64,000 bases of DNA from Sarcocystis neurona (GCA_000727475.1 KL647292.1:3619446-3683445); one strand, 5' to 3'; shown: positions 1-14,885, numbered from the stretch's first letter. Numbers and translations: made by a program. The notes: generated from the letters alone by a model not told the origin.

Positions 1-302
1 TGTGATTTCAAAGATACTTATATATATTCTGGGGACATCGACTTGAATAGAATTCCACAGGCAGGAATACTGCGGTGAGGTTCCTCTGTACAGTAGAGAA
101 CCGTATCGGACCATCGAGAGAGATCTACGCATTGTTCACCGAATAGCGAACCCATCTTGATTCCCACGTTCTAGGTGTTTGGATTTATACGTATTCTGCG
201 CTTGAGTGTCCACCCACATCTATATATACATATATATATAGATATATAGATACAGGAGTATACAATGGCAGTTACGTTCAAACAAGCAACAACGTGTGTG
301 TT

Positions 303-347
<45 letters not shown>

Positions 348-884
348 CTGTGTCTGTGTCGGTGTTTAGACAAGGCTCGATGTTGCAGGCAAACGCAGAC
401 CTCAGTCACTCGGGCGTACCTACGCTTGTGGAGTGACGACGAGAAAAGCTCCACGAGCGTGACAAGTCCACAAGTACTTGTTCACACATACAAATGTACG
501 TAGAGTCATATGTAGGCATCTGATGGGAGACAAGCAGGTGGTGGGCGGCATGGGAAGTTATACAGTTGTGTGAGTGGAAGAATGTGAATAATTTCGTCGT
601 GTTTACCGCTTAGTAGAAGGGTCAAAGCAGCAACCAACGAAACCCTAACACAGATCACGGCATATTTTCAAGAGGTGGACGACATTCTCGCTTGGTCATG
701 TGTGAAGCCCGGCCTCCTGACCACATCGGACTGTCTGTCAACCGCCTGGAAGTCTAACGACGGTTAGCTGCAGAGACCCCCGTGTTTACGTGTGTGCCTC
801 TGTTTTTGAGAATGCGGAAGGCAACCGTGTCGACGTGCCTGGGGCGTGAGGCCCGTGGCATTGCCCACCACAAAAGCAACTTAC
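1..884 (-). other. Partial intron after v33
   Basis: Starts at GTAAGT (879-884 on the minus strand) and runs past base 1. It holds a TA run at about 222-262 and a GT/TA run at about 293-352. I searched all minus frames for the expected A-T-V-S-R motif of the next exon and did not find it. Confidence 0.8.
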
Positions 885-1114
885 CTCAAAGAGAAGGGCG
901 CAGTGTTTTTCGAGACGTATTCGCTCGCCGTTTGAAAGCGTCAGCAGCTTGTTGTCATCCATAAGCGAGTTCATATTCTCGACCCAGACTGCATCCACAT
1001 CTCCATCGAAGACGACGTAGCGCTTTTCGAGCTGCTTGCCCTGCAGCAGTGGCTGATTGATTTCCCGGAAAATCTTTGAAAAGAGGCCATCGGACCAGTC
1101 GCGAGAAACTGGAT
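885..1114 (-). CDS. Dynein exon v33: AAA2 Walker B
   Basis: Acceptor ctgctgctgcag, donor GTAAGT. Encodes [50 protein letters not shown] and CALLFE. The Walker B-like D-G-D-V-D lacks the catalytic Glu, as is usual for AAA2 across dyneins. F-D-G-D-V-D-A-x-W-V-E-N is the clearest DNAH10-class signature. The next exon, expected to carry A-T-V-S-R-x-G, is not in the window. About residues 2237-2313. Confidence 0.97.
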
Positions 1115-1943
1115 CTGCAGCAGCAGCAGAAACGGCAGTGGCAGCACCGTCGGTGTCCCAAGACAAACCGTCGCAGCGGCAGTGGCAAGAAAAGAAACGC
1201 CTAAGGCCATCCAGAGAAGTAAACAGCGACAGGGGGCCTCACGTTTCTCCTCGCTCGAATTTGACCAAAGTCGGCTACCTTTCGTCGGTGAGACGCAGGC
1301 GGGTCACGTGCTGCAACGGACTCTCCTCAGCAAATGGCTTCTGTTTTCGAAATGTGTACATTCGACGTGCGCAGACGTACACGTATCCAAGACATTGTGG
1401 ACAAACAGGGTGATCAGCAGCCGACGCAACGCGCAACAGACGCAGGAGAACAATGGCGAACAGAGGAGTCTGCTGTGGCACACAGCCACCAAAAACAGCA
1501 AGAAGGAAGGCAAAGCAATGCAGAGAAGGCGATCCAGCAAATTGACGGCGCAGCAAAGGGGATGCGGGTAAATATACCTGTATGCATATATATATATATA
1601 TATATATATATAGTAAGACGACGCAGNNNNNNNNNNNNNNNNNNNNNNNNNNNNNNNNNNNNNNNNNNNNNNNNNNNNNNNNNNNNNNNNNNNNNNNNNN
1701 NNNNNNNNNNNNNNNNNNNNNNNNNNNNNNNNNNNNNNNNNNNNNNNNNNNNNNNNNNNNNNNNNNNNNNNNNNNNNNNNNNNNNNNNNNNNNNNNNNNN
1801 NNNNNNNNNNNNNNNNNNNNNNNNNNNNNNNNNNNNNNNNNNNNNNNNNNNNNNNNNNNNNNNNNNNNNNNNNNNNNNNNNNNNNNNNNNNNNNNNNNNN
1901 NNNNNNNNNNNNNNNNNNNNNNNNNNNNNNNNNNNNNNNNGTA

Positions 1944-1978
<35 letters not shown>

Positions 1979-4900
1979 CGACGCAGCGAATGCGACGGGG
2001 CAGCAAAGCCGATCCGGCTGAATATATCTGTAGGCAGATATATATAAATGTATATATATATGTATATATGTCAGTATGCATGTGTGCAGCATATACGTGG
2101 CCGCACATGCTTTGCTGCCGCGCTAAGCGAAGGGGAGAACTCGACCGGGAAAGAACGGCGGGCAAAGTCAATTAGGAAAGTGAGGCTGTAATGGACGAAA
2201 GATAGCAGTGACGTAAAACGAGAGTTTTACTGCAGTACGGCTCCAACGCCACACATACGTACACGTGCGTAGTTGCAGATGTGCGTCTCCTGGGAAGAAT
2301 ACACGCGCGCAGGTGGAAAGCCACGAGTAAAGGATTCGCAGCAGCAGCAGCTACCGCAGAGCAGGGGGCGCACAAAGAAGCAGACAACGTAAAGGAAAAC
2401 GCAGAGGAGAGACACACTGTCTCATACAGAAATATACGTAAGGCTTCAGCCGGCACAGAAGTACAACCTTGCCGGACTCGCGACGCAGACGTACACAAAG
2501 AAACCTGCGTAGAAATTTGAACCACCTGACAAAGAGGCGGAAAAGAAAAAGTGAGGGAGAGAACTAGGAGATTGTTCAATTCTGGGTGACTCAAGAGAGG
2601 TGTTATAGCCTTGTACATCAAAAGCATCATAGAATGGCACAGACATATCTTACATGTGTGTACGTGCAGCAGGTCTACGCAGAGAGAAATTCTCAGACTT
2701 CGTTGTGTAGCCCTGAGCAAGCTTACACCTGTCCATCCGTATGTGCGCATATATGTGTGGAATATGTGGATGCACACGACTGAGTGGAACAGCTTTGCGT
2801 AGCGACGAACACCAGCAGTTGTAGAGATTTTTGCGTTGTGGCAATTCTGACCATCCAGCTAACAAAAGGACAAACGTGCACCGCAGCACAAAAGGGGCAG
2901 GTAGCGATGGTTGCGGGGAATTGAACCGTTGCAAAGGAGAAAAAAAAGGAGGAAGAGAAGGCAGAGGAACGAAAGAAGAAACGAGGGAAACGAACGCAGG
3001 AACCAGCTGGAGCAGCCAGCGAGGAAAGTGGAACAGCGGCTGTAACTGCAACAGCAGGTCATCTCCAGCACCCCGTCTGACGCGTCATCGCATGCTTGCC
3101 CAAGACATCAGAGTCTTTGCCCTGAAAACCTTCATGCATCTTCTCTGGGTTGGCCTGATTTGGCTGCCTCTCTCCCCATCCACTCCAGCAATACATATTT
3201 GTATGTGTCCTTCTGCACGTGTCCACGTATAAATGCAGGTGCACACATAAGTACACTTCTTCCTCTACCTCTCCCTGCACGTATCTATCCACTTGCGGCA
3301 CGCACGTATTCCGTTGTTCCTCGGGTAATCTCAACAGTGCTCCTCATACGCACGCACACAAGTGGCAGCGTTGCGCATTTCCTGCTCGTAGCCCTTTGCT
3401 CTTGTTCTCTTCGGTCTGCTCGTGTCTGTATAGATTCTGAACCCTGAACAGGAGTTGCTGAAAATTTGCCTCTGGACAGAGCTGCTTTCTGCTTCTCCCA
3501 GATCCTTCTAGATTAAGGAACTTCCTGCACGTGTCTTCAAGTATGTCTGTCCCTCAATACATACGCGTTGTGTGAGCGCACGAGCGAGACAGATCAACTA
3601 TTTTTGCTATACGTATACGTGCTACATACACAGACGAAACTGTCTCTTCATATCCACGTACGTCTGAGCATGCGTGTGCGGATAGACAAAGCACAGTTTA
3701 CTGAGATTTCCTTTGTTCTCCTCTCCAGCCTCTTAGCTCGCTGGGAATGGATCCCGCCACGTGTGCCGGTATCGTCTGGCGACCAGCCGAGATCCATTTC
3801 GCCTGAGGTGAAAGAAGGGCGCAGCCCTTGCAGGTATGCAGCAGCTGCTGCAACCGAGGTAAGAATAACACACAGGGTCAGAGTGAAGACAGCAGCAACA
3901 GCTGGTATAGGGCTCGTGCAGCTGCGCCGCGGGAGTCTTCGCGTCAGACTCACCGAGGGTTCCGTACAACTCGGTCGCTGTTTGGGCCTTCGGACAGATC
4001 CAGAAAAGTTTCACAGTTTCCTTAAAAGCAATCTTGTGCGCAGCAGCTAGTGTCTGCATGAGCAACGTCTTTCCCCCGCTGGTGCCCCCCACCATCATCG
4101 TCGCATGACGCGTCTTCATCGTATTGTGAAGCTGCAAGGCCTTAGCGGTCTGCTGCTCAAACACCTCTGTCGCCTCGGGAGACGAAAGTGTGCTGTGATA
4201 GCAGTTTCTTCGGATCAATTCCTGGTTTCAAAGGAAAAATCAGCAACCGCATTCCTTAGAAATGGAGATACGGGCAATGGAAATCGACGGGTTCACAAAG
4301 AAGCACAACATTTCATACCGGGAAACTGGGATAGAGTCCGTGGCACGTCAATATCTACGTGTGTACGTGCCTGCGTGTACGCGTGCGTGCAGAGCGTATG
4401 AAGCAGGGAGAAACAACGAACACGCTATCTTTCACAGAGTACGTATATGTCTGAGGTTTTGTGTTCCCAGCATTACGATGTGACTTGTTTGCACATGTTT
4501 AATAGAGCACACAAATGTGTGTGTAAACTCGAATATTTTACGACATAGACTGCACGACCTATTCGTTGAAAAACAGCAGAACTATCTCCTTAGTTTACTG
4601 CGGTGCTTCCAACAGGAGAATCTAGCGCTGTGATCAGACGCTGGTGAGCTACGACAGCGGCGACGACACAAACAGCAAGACACGCTCAAGATATCTCAAT
4701 ATATATATATATGTACACAAACATAAACGAACGTGCAGGTTTTCTGCGTGGATGTCGGCGACACACAGGGACAGACTTGAGCTAAGGAAACGCGTCACAT
4801 TCATAGACATAGGCGCTAAAGCAGGTGTGAGGCGACGAGACAGAATTCTCCTCAACACCAGCGCAACGGTGCGGACACAGGAGTAGACTTGGATCCCTGT

Positions 4901-7900
4901 CTATCTCCCGGTGTAATAGCTCTCTTCACTTGGAAAAGTTCTTCAGGACGCACAGGTCCATCGAACTGTCGATGCACATACGTGCAAAAGGAAACATATG
5001 CGTTTGTGTGTACGTGTGGATCACTTCGTCGATGAATACACAGATCATAAAGAAACAGACTTGTTTGCGAGTATATCGAGACACTTGTGCAACCAACTTG
5101 AGGGACATACGGCTTTGAGTACAGGTGTGTATATCTGTACAGGGCACAAGCGACAATATCCACAGCGAAAGGCTTGCTTACGCTTGAAATGGCTTCCTTC
5201 AAGGCCGTGTTGGAAACCTTGGGAGGAGCAACAGAAGGAAACAAATCTCCCAGGAGGCCTAGAAAGAGAGGGACGTCTTCTTTCACGAGCTTGGGAATGT
5301 TGATATCTCGTAGAGCTTGCAGCAGGAGGACGTGCTCCGACTCATCCGGGGACGCACTTCGCAGCTGCCCTGCCAGTGTCAGTGCTGCTTTGAGCGCTCG
5401 CAACGCGAAGTCGTAGAAGTCCTGCAGCAGTCCAACAGGCAAGGGGGTGGCTCTCTGTTAAATTCAAATTTTCAGCCAGGCAGCTGAGATGGAGGAAAAT
5501 CAAACATGCACGTGCAGCGTGTGAAGTTTTTTCTTGCTCCATTCATCAGTGTCTAGGCTGTAAAAGGATGTGTATATGTCGACACAAGAGGGAGGCAAGC
5601 AGACGCAAAGCAAGCTGCCTTGTTACGTGGCCCTCCACGTGTATCCACGTCGCTGAGACTACTGAACAGCCAGAGAAAGATAAGCGCAGAGCACGAAAAG
5701 TCCTTTCTCCGTATGTGTACTGAATTTCTTTCACGAATACGAATATATATATATATATATACATGTATATATATGGGCTGCTGAGAAGGGCAACGTAGAC
5801 AAGACAGCGACTTCCTTTCCTACCTTGACTCCTTTCTTTAGACAGACATTCACACAATGGGGGAAGCTGGGATAGCGGTGTCGGATTGAAAACAATTTTC
5901 ACTTTCAGACAAACACAAAGGTCAACTACGACGCCGTTTCTTTTGCCATCTTACCGGGTCGCTGCGTCTCCGTCTCCCTAGAGGCATACCATTCTCACGT
6001 GCGTTCAGATGTGACGGGAGCTCAAACGAAGCACAAAAGTAACACGCGGAGAAGCACCTGCTGCTGTCGTTCCTTCTGCTGCTGCTTTTCTTATCGCGAC
6101 CCCTGCTGCTGCTACTGTTGCTGCTGTTCTGCGGTCGAGATGGTTGGTCACCTGCTTGGATAGTTGCGCTTTGGCCAGAGAGTAAAGAACAGTCATTTTG
6201 CGGGAAAGGAGACGCGCTTCGATAAAGCCTTCAGAGATTAACATGATCTCGCAAATCATACCCATATCAGGGACAATCATCGTAGCGGGACGGAACAGGG
6301 CTTTGAGGTTATCCGGGAGCTCCGACCTAGACAAAACGGAATAGCAGAGTCGAAGAAAAAACGAGAAACACAGCTCCGCCGTTTCTACGGAAGAAGTGGA
6401 CGTCAAGCCAACCTACAGTTCAGCAGCAAACGAAATGTGGTGTTTAGCGTAAACGAAAGAAGCAACGGGTGCTAGGGCCGAAGGGAGAGAAACCCATATC
6501 GGAGTGCTGCTGCAGTGTACATACACTTCATCTGAGTGCCTTTCTGAAATTAAGACATGCAGCTCAAGGCAAAGTCATCAGAGCAAGCGAAAACAGGTTG
6601 TTTCGTGACTCAAACAGAAATAGAACGACTATTAAAAGTCGAAGCACCTTCCCAAGTTGCCCCGAAGCGTACGACGTGGCGGTGCTCTTGCACTCCGAAA
6701 GCGGCCGTTTTGGTGCACAGAGTTCGAGAAGATGTTCAATACACAGAGAATTTGCAAAGAAGTCGGTTTTGCCTTATTTCTACGTATTCCTTACTGTAAA
6801 GTTTCCCACCCACGTGTCGCTGCACAAAGTGTAGTTTAACCGTATCTTCTTTATCTCGTGCTAAGAGACGTGTGTAGACAAATGCTTGCATACGAAAATA
6901 GACACTTTTCGACTCGCCGATCTGCGTCGTCGGCTTCCTATATATATACAGTCGTATCGGTTTTCCTCTTTGTCGACATTTTTGTGTAGCTCTGCACTTT
7001 CTGACTTTCTTTCTGTTTCTCGAAAGAATTATTGCATCTGCAGGCAAACTAACGTATGCAGAGAGACGCGGATGCGTATACCTTTAATGAAGAGCTAAAG
7101 TGGCAGTAGAGTAGTGAAGGATCCGCTTTATTCTACTCCTCTTCGTGGTTCTGTTTCAGCATATGCCCTGGTCTGCAGACGGACCTTGGCTACTCTTTTC
7201 CGGGGGGCGGGTAAAAATTTTTCGAGCAGCGAAGAAGGACACACTCAAGGAGGGGGGACCAGTGTGTTGGCGTGTGCATGCAGACCTCTGCTAGTCAATT
7301 AACACAGCGCGCAGTCTTTTTCAGAGCCAGAAGGAACGGATCTCTTTCATGCAAGTTTTTATATCTACACACGAGAGGGAGAGACGTGAAGGCGGGAGCT
7401 GTTAACGAATACCTTTCCGAACCGATAGGAAGTGCCCTACACAGAGTGACTTTTAGTGCTGCGTCGACTGAGACATGGGGGGAGATCTACGCATATACTC
7501 TTCGGGTTTTCCAGACAGGAAAAGGACAGTATGGAGGGGGAAAGCAAGTAAGTTGACAAGTCAAAAAGAGAGGCAGGTCTACTGCGGACAGCTCGGTGTG
7601 GACACTTGCAAGGAGGCAAGCAGAGGGGGGATAGTCGAGCGGCACTTCCGCGCACTGACAGAAGCTGGGAGTATTGAGCATGCAGAGAGATAGCTAGGAA
7701 CGGCAGACATCGGCAGAAGAGCAAGCTCATCGACGTCCCGACACGTTGCCAGGAAAAAGAGGTAGACGTACTTATTTAAAGGAAAGAGGGTTTGTGGAAC
7801 CGACGCATGCACAGCCACATGATGGGGGACCCGCAGATGAGCTTTTGCCTCTGCTGCTGACACATAGGTAACAACGCGGGGACCTGCTTCGAGTGCAGAA

Positions 7901-10426
7901 GAGGCGTAGGCAGGGCAAAGACGAGGAAATGCTTCAAAGGGAAGCTTCGAGTGGGTGAAAGGAGAGATAAAGGTGCAGACGAAGAGCTACTTGACGGTTG
8001 GGATTGTCAGAGAGAAACAGAAGCAGAGCCGATAGGGAGAAGTTGGTGTAGTCTAAAAGTGTAGATGGGACACGTGTAGACATGCGCATCTCTGCGTCGG
8101 CGTGTGGGGACTCAGCGTTGAGAGACGGAGGTGGGAACCGAGATGGACAGAGGGGAAGACATGCGTGTAAAACTTCGTAGAGATATAGAAATAGTCGTGC
8201 ATCATAGGTAGAGAGACACAGGCACGTATGTGTGTATGTGTCTGCAGAGACAGAGTGCGAGGGAGAGATAGAGAGGGATGCGGACCCAACGAGAGAGAGG
8301 AAGAGAGGAATGTAAAGGTCGCATAGGTAAAAAAAGGTGTCCACAGAGGTAGAACAGGACACAGAAAGAGAGCAGACGCGACAAGAGGGATAGGGACTTG
8401 CGAGACGACACGTCATTTATCGATGTGTAAGGAGGGGGACAAACAAGTATTAAAGACGTGCGGAGGTGTGGAATCGAACTATACACACATACAGGGAGGT
8501 GTCAAAAGCAAGAGGTAGGAAAAGAAGTAATCGAAAAAACTACTCGAGATAGAGCGAGAGGCACAGTAGCACTACACATGTCCGTAGAGGGGTGCTGACG
8601 TACAACCAACTCAGAAGAGACAAGCCAGAAGGATTACCAGGCCAACAGCGGTACAAGCGGGGACATGCAGAAGACGGCAAGGTAGACGCACAATGGGCAC
8701 TCAGATAAATGTACAGAGGGGAGGGCAACTTGCGCGGGCGGAGCACGTGCCAATTTTTTCCATCTGAGTGTCGACTTCGCTTTCTTCTGGAAAAGCGCTG
8801 GATCATTTTGGTTGTTTGGTACGTCCGTTCTTCTCTGTTGCCTCATCGGGGTTCTACCACGGTAACGCATTGTGAGTGTGTCTCCACGTTATATGTTTCT
8901 CTGTTTTCTGCCCTGTTTTCTGGGCAGTTTCTTGCGGCCTGTTCTTACCTCCCGGCGTAGCCAGGGTTCATTGTTACGAACACCCCAACAGTGGGTACCA
9001 GGGGCAAGCTTTTCCCCAGCAGTTCCACAGAGCCCCTGCCCTGCTGCAGGCCGCTCTGGATCGTAGATATTTGCGCTGAGACGACAGAGAGAACCTCCGG
9101 ATTAATTCGGTTGAATTCGTCGAAGCAGCCCCAGAACCCTGAACACAAAGGAGGCCAAGACGGGCAGCAGCCTCATCAACACCACAGCGGCAGTGGCCGT
9201 GACGCAGCCCTGCGGGGAGAAGCGAAAGAGCAACAGCCCCCCAGCAGGAACAGAAGCGCAGAGGCAGCAGCGACGACCCAAGCAGAGGCAGGAGAAATAC
9301 TCACAAGAGCACCGCACACACACACGACAGCATCCGCACTGCCACCACTGGCAGCAGCGCAGCAGTGGCTGAGTCAGGTCGAGGACTCATAGCGACGGCA
9401 ACGTCAGACAACAAGCGCCGGACGACAAGCGTCAGGAGCAGCAGCGGATGCAAGAGACGCAGAGACGTCACTCCTACGCTTGCGTTGGCAGATCTTGTAT
9501 GAGAAGAACAAAGCGGAGCCAGACAAGGCATGGCAGCAACACTAGTGGCATTCGACAACATTTCAGACAGACGCTTTTCATTGTTTACCTACCGAAGGAG
9601 AGGCATCTGGACCCGAAAATTGAGTTCCTCTGTCTTCTCAGTTGCTGCTTCGTGGTTCAAACCCTGCCGCAGATGCCTACGGAAGACGCACTCTCTCCTT
9701 CTCTAAATACACATGTGTGCACACCGACCTGTGTCGTGCAAAGGTATTCTTCAACTACCGCCCGACCAAATGTTTATTCGTTCATCCGTACGAATTTAAG
9801 GGTATTTGTGTAACAGTAGAGGCTGTAGTCGCGGTGTACACTGCACTGAGGTTAGGGTACACAGTTGATTCTTCCAACAGTATAGATGCCTGCGTTCAGT
9901 CGCAGATTTGCTTAGGCGGTGGTCTTCCTGCCATGTCTCACCAATGCTTGCGTCCCCCAAACGCACAGAAAAGCACAAGCAATTACCGCCATGCGCGTGT
10001 CCGCGTATGTGCATATAGACACGTATATAGAATTTTCATTAGCCTTGGAAAGGCAAGCACACGTATGCTTGTATTCTGCGTGGAAACATATGGCTTGCAT
10101 ATTTACACATATCTGCAACACAAAGACGTGCACACCCTGGCAAACCGAGCGTGCTTTGCACACAAAAATTCGTGCGGTGTCTGGTGTGGACGCATACTCA
10201 CGCACACAAGCCCAGATATATACATACACATATGTGTTCACCTAGAAGTACAGACGCACAAAGAGTTGCTACACACACACGATCGAACAACAAGAAAAAG
10301 TGCGCTGACTCGACCGGATATGCATTGTGTCTACCAATCCTTATCTCCAGGGTAACAAATCCACTTCGGTTGGCCTATCCGCTTTTTTTGTATATCAATC
10401 CTTGTTCAACGGCATTGCATATACAC

Positions 10427-10458
<32 letters not shown>

Positions 10459-13400
10459 GCAGTGAGAGGGGGAGCAAGAGAAACGTAAGGCAGACACTTT
10501 CACGCAGTTTGTGAGTGCTCTTCTGTTTGCATGTGTGAAGTAGGAAGCTTTTGTGTGCTTGTGAGTGTACGGGTGCTCGAGTGCATCGGCAGGAGCACCT
10601 GCGGCACATGTGAAGCAGCATTTTTTCCGACGCTCACCCGTTTGCACAAGCCCAGAGAAAATGACTCCCATTGCCTTATAGTCGAGGCCCTCCCCACAGT
10701 TCTGCACCACACAGCGAATAGCCAGAGCCTTTGCAAGGTCTTTTACAGTCTCTGTCTTGCCAGTGCCCGCCGGTCCTGCTGGGGCCCCTCCCAGGAAGAA
10801 ATGGAGAGCAATCGTCAATGTCAGCACGCAGCGATCGGTCAGCGGCGTCTGTACCAGGCGGCCATTCAGGCCCTGGTACTCGTAAGAATATCTGCAGCAG
10901 AGCAGAGAAATTCAAAAGAAAGAAGTCCGTGGGGCGGAGGGGAAGGACACAAGAGTCTCTAGAGGAGAAACTACCGCACAAGTATGAAAGACTCGTCTAT
11001 GTAGATATACCGGGATCCGTCGCCGCTGCAAATAACGCTGTTGTATACAACATATTTGTCGTCGTCCAGGGAAGAGCGCGAAGAAGACAAACATTCCTAC
11101 ATATATGTATATATGTGTGTATATGTATATACGTGTGACGGGATACACGGAGGTTCATTTTGAAACAATGGGTCTGTGTGTGTAGGCAGAGGAGACACGG
11201 ATTGCTGTAACGCAGCTGCGTGGGTAGAAGTAAGCCGATAGAGAGACACAGTCATAAATAGATAGACGTGTTTGTAGGCAGAGTGACTGCTGGACGAGAG
11301 TAGCGTATGTGTGTGTGTATGTGTGCATATCTGTACATAAATACACAGACACGTATGTAAAGAGAGAATTAAATTCACTCCAGGGCAAGAGCTATATACT
11401 TTTGTAGACGTGAAAAGACCCGCTGCAGCAGGAGTGTGATGCATGCACTGTCGTATGCGGTGGGGGGAACGCAGAGAACGAAGAACCGCCTTCGCGTCTT
11501 TGCCTCTCGCTTCTTAAGTGCACTGCTTGATTAAACCTATAGAACTGTAAAGGACATATACGTGTATACATTTGCGCGTCTGCTCGTGCGTCTGCTAGCG
11601 TCTGCATACGGAGGGATTCGCTAAAGAGACACATGCACGCACATATGCACACACGTCGCTATATATGTACAGGTGTGTACGGGTGGAGGGCGCATCTGCA
11701 CTGCGTCCAAATCTGGCTTCTTACTCATGTAGCTGCATCGAACCAAAGGAAGAAAAAAACAGTCGCCTCTCCGGTGCGTAAAACAGTGACAGAAAGACAG
11801 CAGAGTCAAGCAATACTCGCAGCTGCATTCGAGCAGTAGCCCCAGTGTGTGAGCAGCAGGGTAGCGGCCGTAGCAGCCGTCGAGCAGGAGCAGCAAAGTG
11901 ATTGCAGCTGGAGTAAGCCCAGCAGCAGAGCCTCAGCCAAAAATTACCAGCAGCAGAATGGGAACAGCCGCGCAAAACGAGCTGGATCCCAGCAGCGGAG
12001 CATTTGAAGCAGCAGATGAGCAGCAGTCGACAAGTAGCACGAGACCACCAGCAGCGGTACGGCAGCGGACGGCTACTGAAGCGCAGTAGCGGAAGAGTGT
12101 CAGCAGCAATGAAGCAGGAGAGTCGCAGCAGCATCAGTAAGGGAGGCAGAGTCGGGGCCAGCAAGAAGAACAGAGCAACAGTAGAGTAGCAGATAAGAGC
12201 AGCAGGAAGGGCGAGAACAAGGCAACAGCAAGAGAATAGTTATAGGGCAAACGAGGGCAGTATATAGGGACAACAGCAGCAGCAGCAAGGCCAGAGGTCA
12301 TGCAGAAGGCGAAAACCAGGCAAGCCAGCAGCAGCAGTGTTCTCTGGATATCGGCGTATCTGCCAACAAGAATTGTGCGTAGGTATGTATCTACTCTTGG
12401 ATACATGTATATATGAATATATATATATATATACATACATGTGTGCACCCAGTGTTTGCGTAGAGCTGAGGGAAGGAGCAGACTTAAGCCTGTTTATATG
12501 TGTTGACTAGCTTAACCCTCTCCAAAGACGCGCAGGTGCGCCTGTGGCCTATGTGTGTGTGCGTGTGTGTACGTGTGTGTGCGTGATTCCCAAATGGTCA
12601 GGTACACACGCAAATATCCATGTGTACATATGTATAGCCTCCTGACTGTTGAGGGCAGCAAACATAGAACTGGTGTGCTCTCTTGTTGCATTTTGGAGTG
12701 GTAGACCGACTCCTGTCTCCTGTGTATCCTCTTCGCGAGCAAAGAAAGGCTACGAAGACAGAGAGACGTACGTGAAAGCAGCCGCACACTGGCGCACGAG
12801 CAGGTCGTCGGCGTCCTGTTGCCAGTAGAATCGCAGTTGGCTTTCCCATTCGAAGTTGGTCGCGCTGAAAACTGCTTCTCGAACTAGCTTTTCCGCAATA
12901 TCTCTTGCGTGCACGTCCAAGATAATCAGTGTATTCACTTTTTTCCTCACACACGCATCTAGAGGCCGTCGCACCAGACGTATTAGCTCGTTGAGCTGCA
13001 GAGGCCGCGCAGCAGCACAGAGGAAAAGGCAAAGAAAGGGAAGGGGAAACAAAGAGAGGAGACGAGTACATGAGAACCGAGGAGAAAGTCGGAGAAGGAG
13101 GGGGCAAGGAGAGGATGCAAGGGAAGAGAAAAGGGTATAAAGTGTAGGAAACCCAAGAGACGTGTTTTGGGGGAGAGAAGAAGGGTAGAAGAGAGGGTTG
13201 TCGCAAGAGTACGCAGAGCACGAAACACGTGCGACACATAAAAGCAGGGTCAGCGAAGACAGGTTCAAGAGGGAGAAAAAGAAAGAGGAGGAAGAACAAG
13301 AAAGAAGAAAGGGGATCATATTCGTGAAGATGAAGCAAAGAGAGAAGAATAGGACGCAAACGAAGGAGCCGTGGGAAGCCTCAAAGACTTCTTGACTAGA

Positions 13401-14851
13401 CGTGCAGGTGTCTGGAAACAGATAATTCGACGGAGAACAGTGAGACCAGAGACGCGCCAGAGAAAAAAAGACAAACGGAGGGGAGCAGCAATTAGAGAGG
13501 GATAAGAGAAAATAGCAGACAAAACTAAAAAACTCCTGGGAAAGTAACTTAAAACCGAAAGTATGCCAACCACAAGACGACTAACATAAAACGACTGATT
13601 CTGGTGCTTCAGCTTCCACTAGTTCGGCTACAGATGTCCCTGCGGTTTCTTCGAGGGCCTCCCGCTACCAAATTGATGCTCTGGAAAATGGTGCCACCGT
13701 CTCGTTGTGTCTGTTTCTTCTGCTGCTGCTCCTCGGCCCTGCCTGCTGTCGCCTCTGCTGCCCCGTGCTGCGAGGTTTATGTGTGTGTTTAGGGGCGCAG
13801 GAGGCAGCAGACACTCTGCAGAAGTCTTCATGGATGTGACTTTGAAAATATTTGAAAACCGTACGTACCTGCTGCGCGTGGACTTCCGCCTCTGCCTTGA
13901 GGGCCTGTTTCTCTCCTGCAGCCAGTCGTGCGAAGGCGTCTTCGAGTCGCCACGTCCACCACAGTTGCGATCCAACGCAGGTCACCATGCCCAGTTGCTC
14001 TACCACCCAACTCTCCCTGCATTGGCAGGGAAAAGAAAGCCTGCGTAGCTGCATTCGCTAGGTATCCAGCGTTTGCGTTGGGATGACGCATTGCGCCCTA
14101 CAAGCGGGGAAGTATAAAGACGCCTCTCATGCAGTATTGTTTCTTCCCTACGAAACGGCGGCCCGTGTGGACACACGGGAAACGAGAGCTGCTACTGCGA
14201 TCATTTTCCTTGCAAGATAGAATGCATGCATCTCACCACCCCGGTTAGGCTGGCGCCATTTTCCCATCCCCCCGCCGTGGGAAGAGCACACACGCTTCAA
14301 GCTTTACAGGAGGCTCGGTCTATACACGCAGCACATTTTCAGCAGAACTCTATCTCACGTGATCGCCTGCTTCGCCGTATACTCGAAACCAGAGAGACGC
14401 TTCCTCTGAAGGGGGCAGAGGCTCGAGTTGTACACGTTCGAATAGAGAGACAGAACGTGAAAGACACTTATACGCATTTTCCGGAGGACCATAACGCTGG
14501 CTAGTGTCTGCTGTTCTCGGCTTTTTCTCTCCGGAGGGACAACAGTGAAGTTCTTTCTGTGTGCCCTTACATCTACGCGCATCAAACGCGTTCGTGCAAC
14601 TCGCGAAGAGGATCGCAAAGCTCCTTTAGAATCAATTTTTGAGGACGAAAATAGATGGTCACTATTCGGAAACTCGACTTCACAGACCTGTGTGTGTAGG
14701 TGCGCTACACATGTGTAGAAGATGCACTTGCACTGCAAAGCCAGTTACAGGCCAGCGCACCATTCCGATCATCACCTCTTTGCAAACAGAAAGTAACCGT
14801 TGACTCTTCGTACAAAAGTAACACCTTACGTCACAAGTGTGTGCACGTAGG

Positions 14852-14885
<34 letters not shown>

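Larger units (their letters stand above)
1115..3953 (-). other. Intron v32-v33
   Basis: About 2.8 kb including the gap at 1627-1940. A tandem unit flanks the gap (see repeats). A purine-rich plus-strand stretch lies at about 2935-3000. No gene seen. Confidence 0.85.

Noticed and set aside
885..10891. Cytoplasmic dynein 1 or outer-arm dynein as the gene identity
   Set aside because: The AAA1 P-loop context [14 protein letters not shown] is axonemal, and the AAA2 sequence [15 protein letters not shown] fits DNAH10 better than cytoplasmic or outer-arm chains.
10985..11075. Minus-strand open stretch reading [19 protein letters not shown]
   Set aside because: It looks like a dynein exon at first, but v27 and v28 join directly in phase and restore the expected sequence without it.
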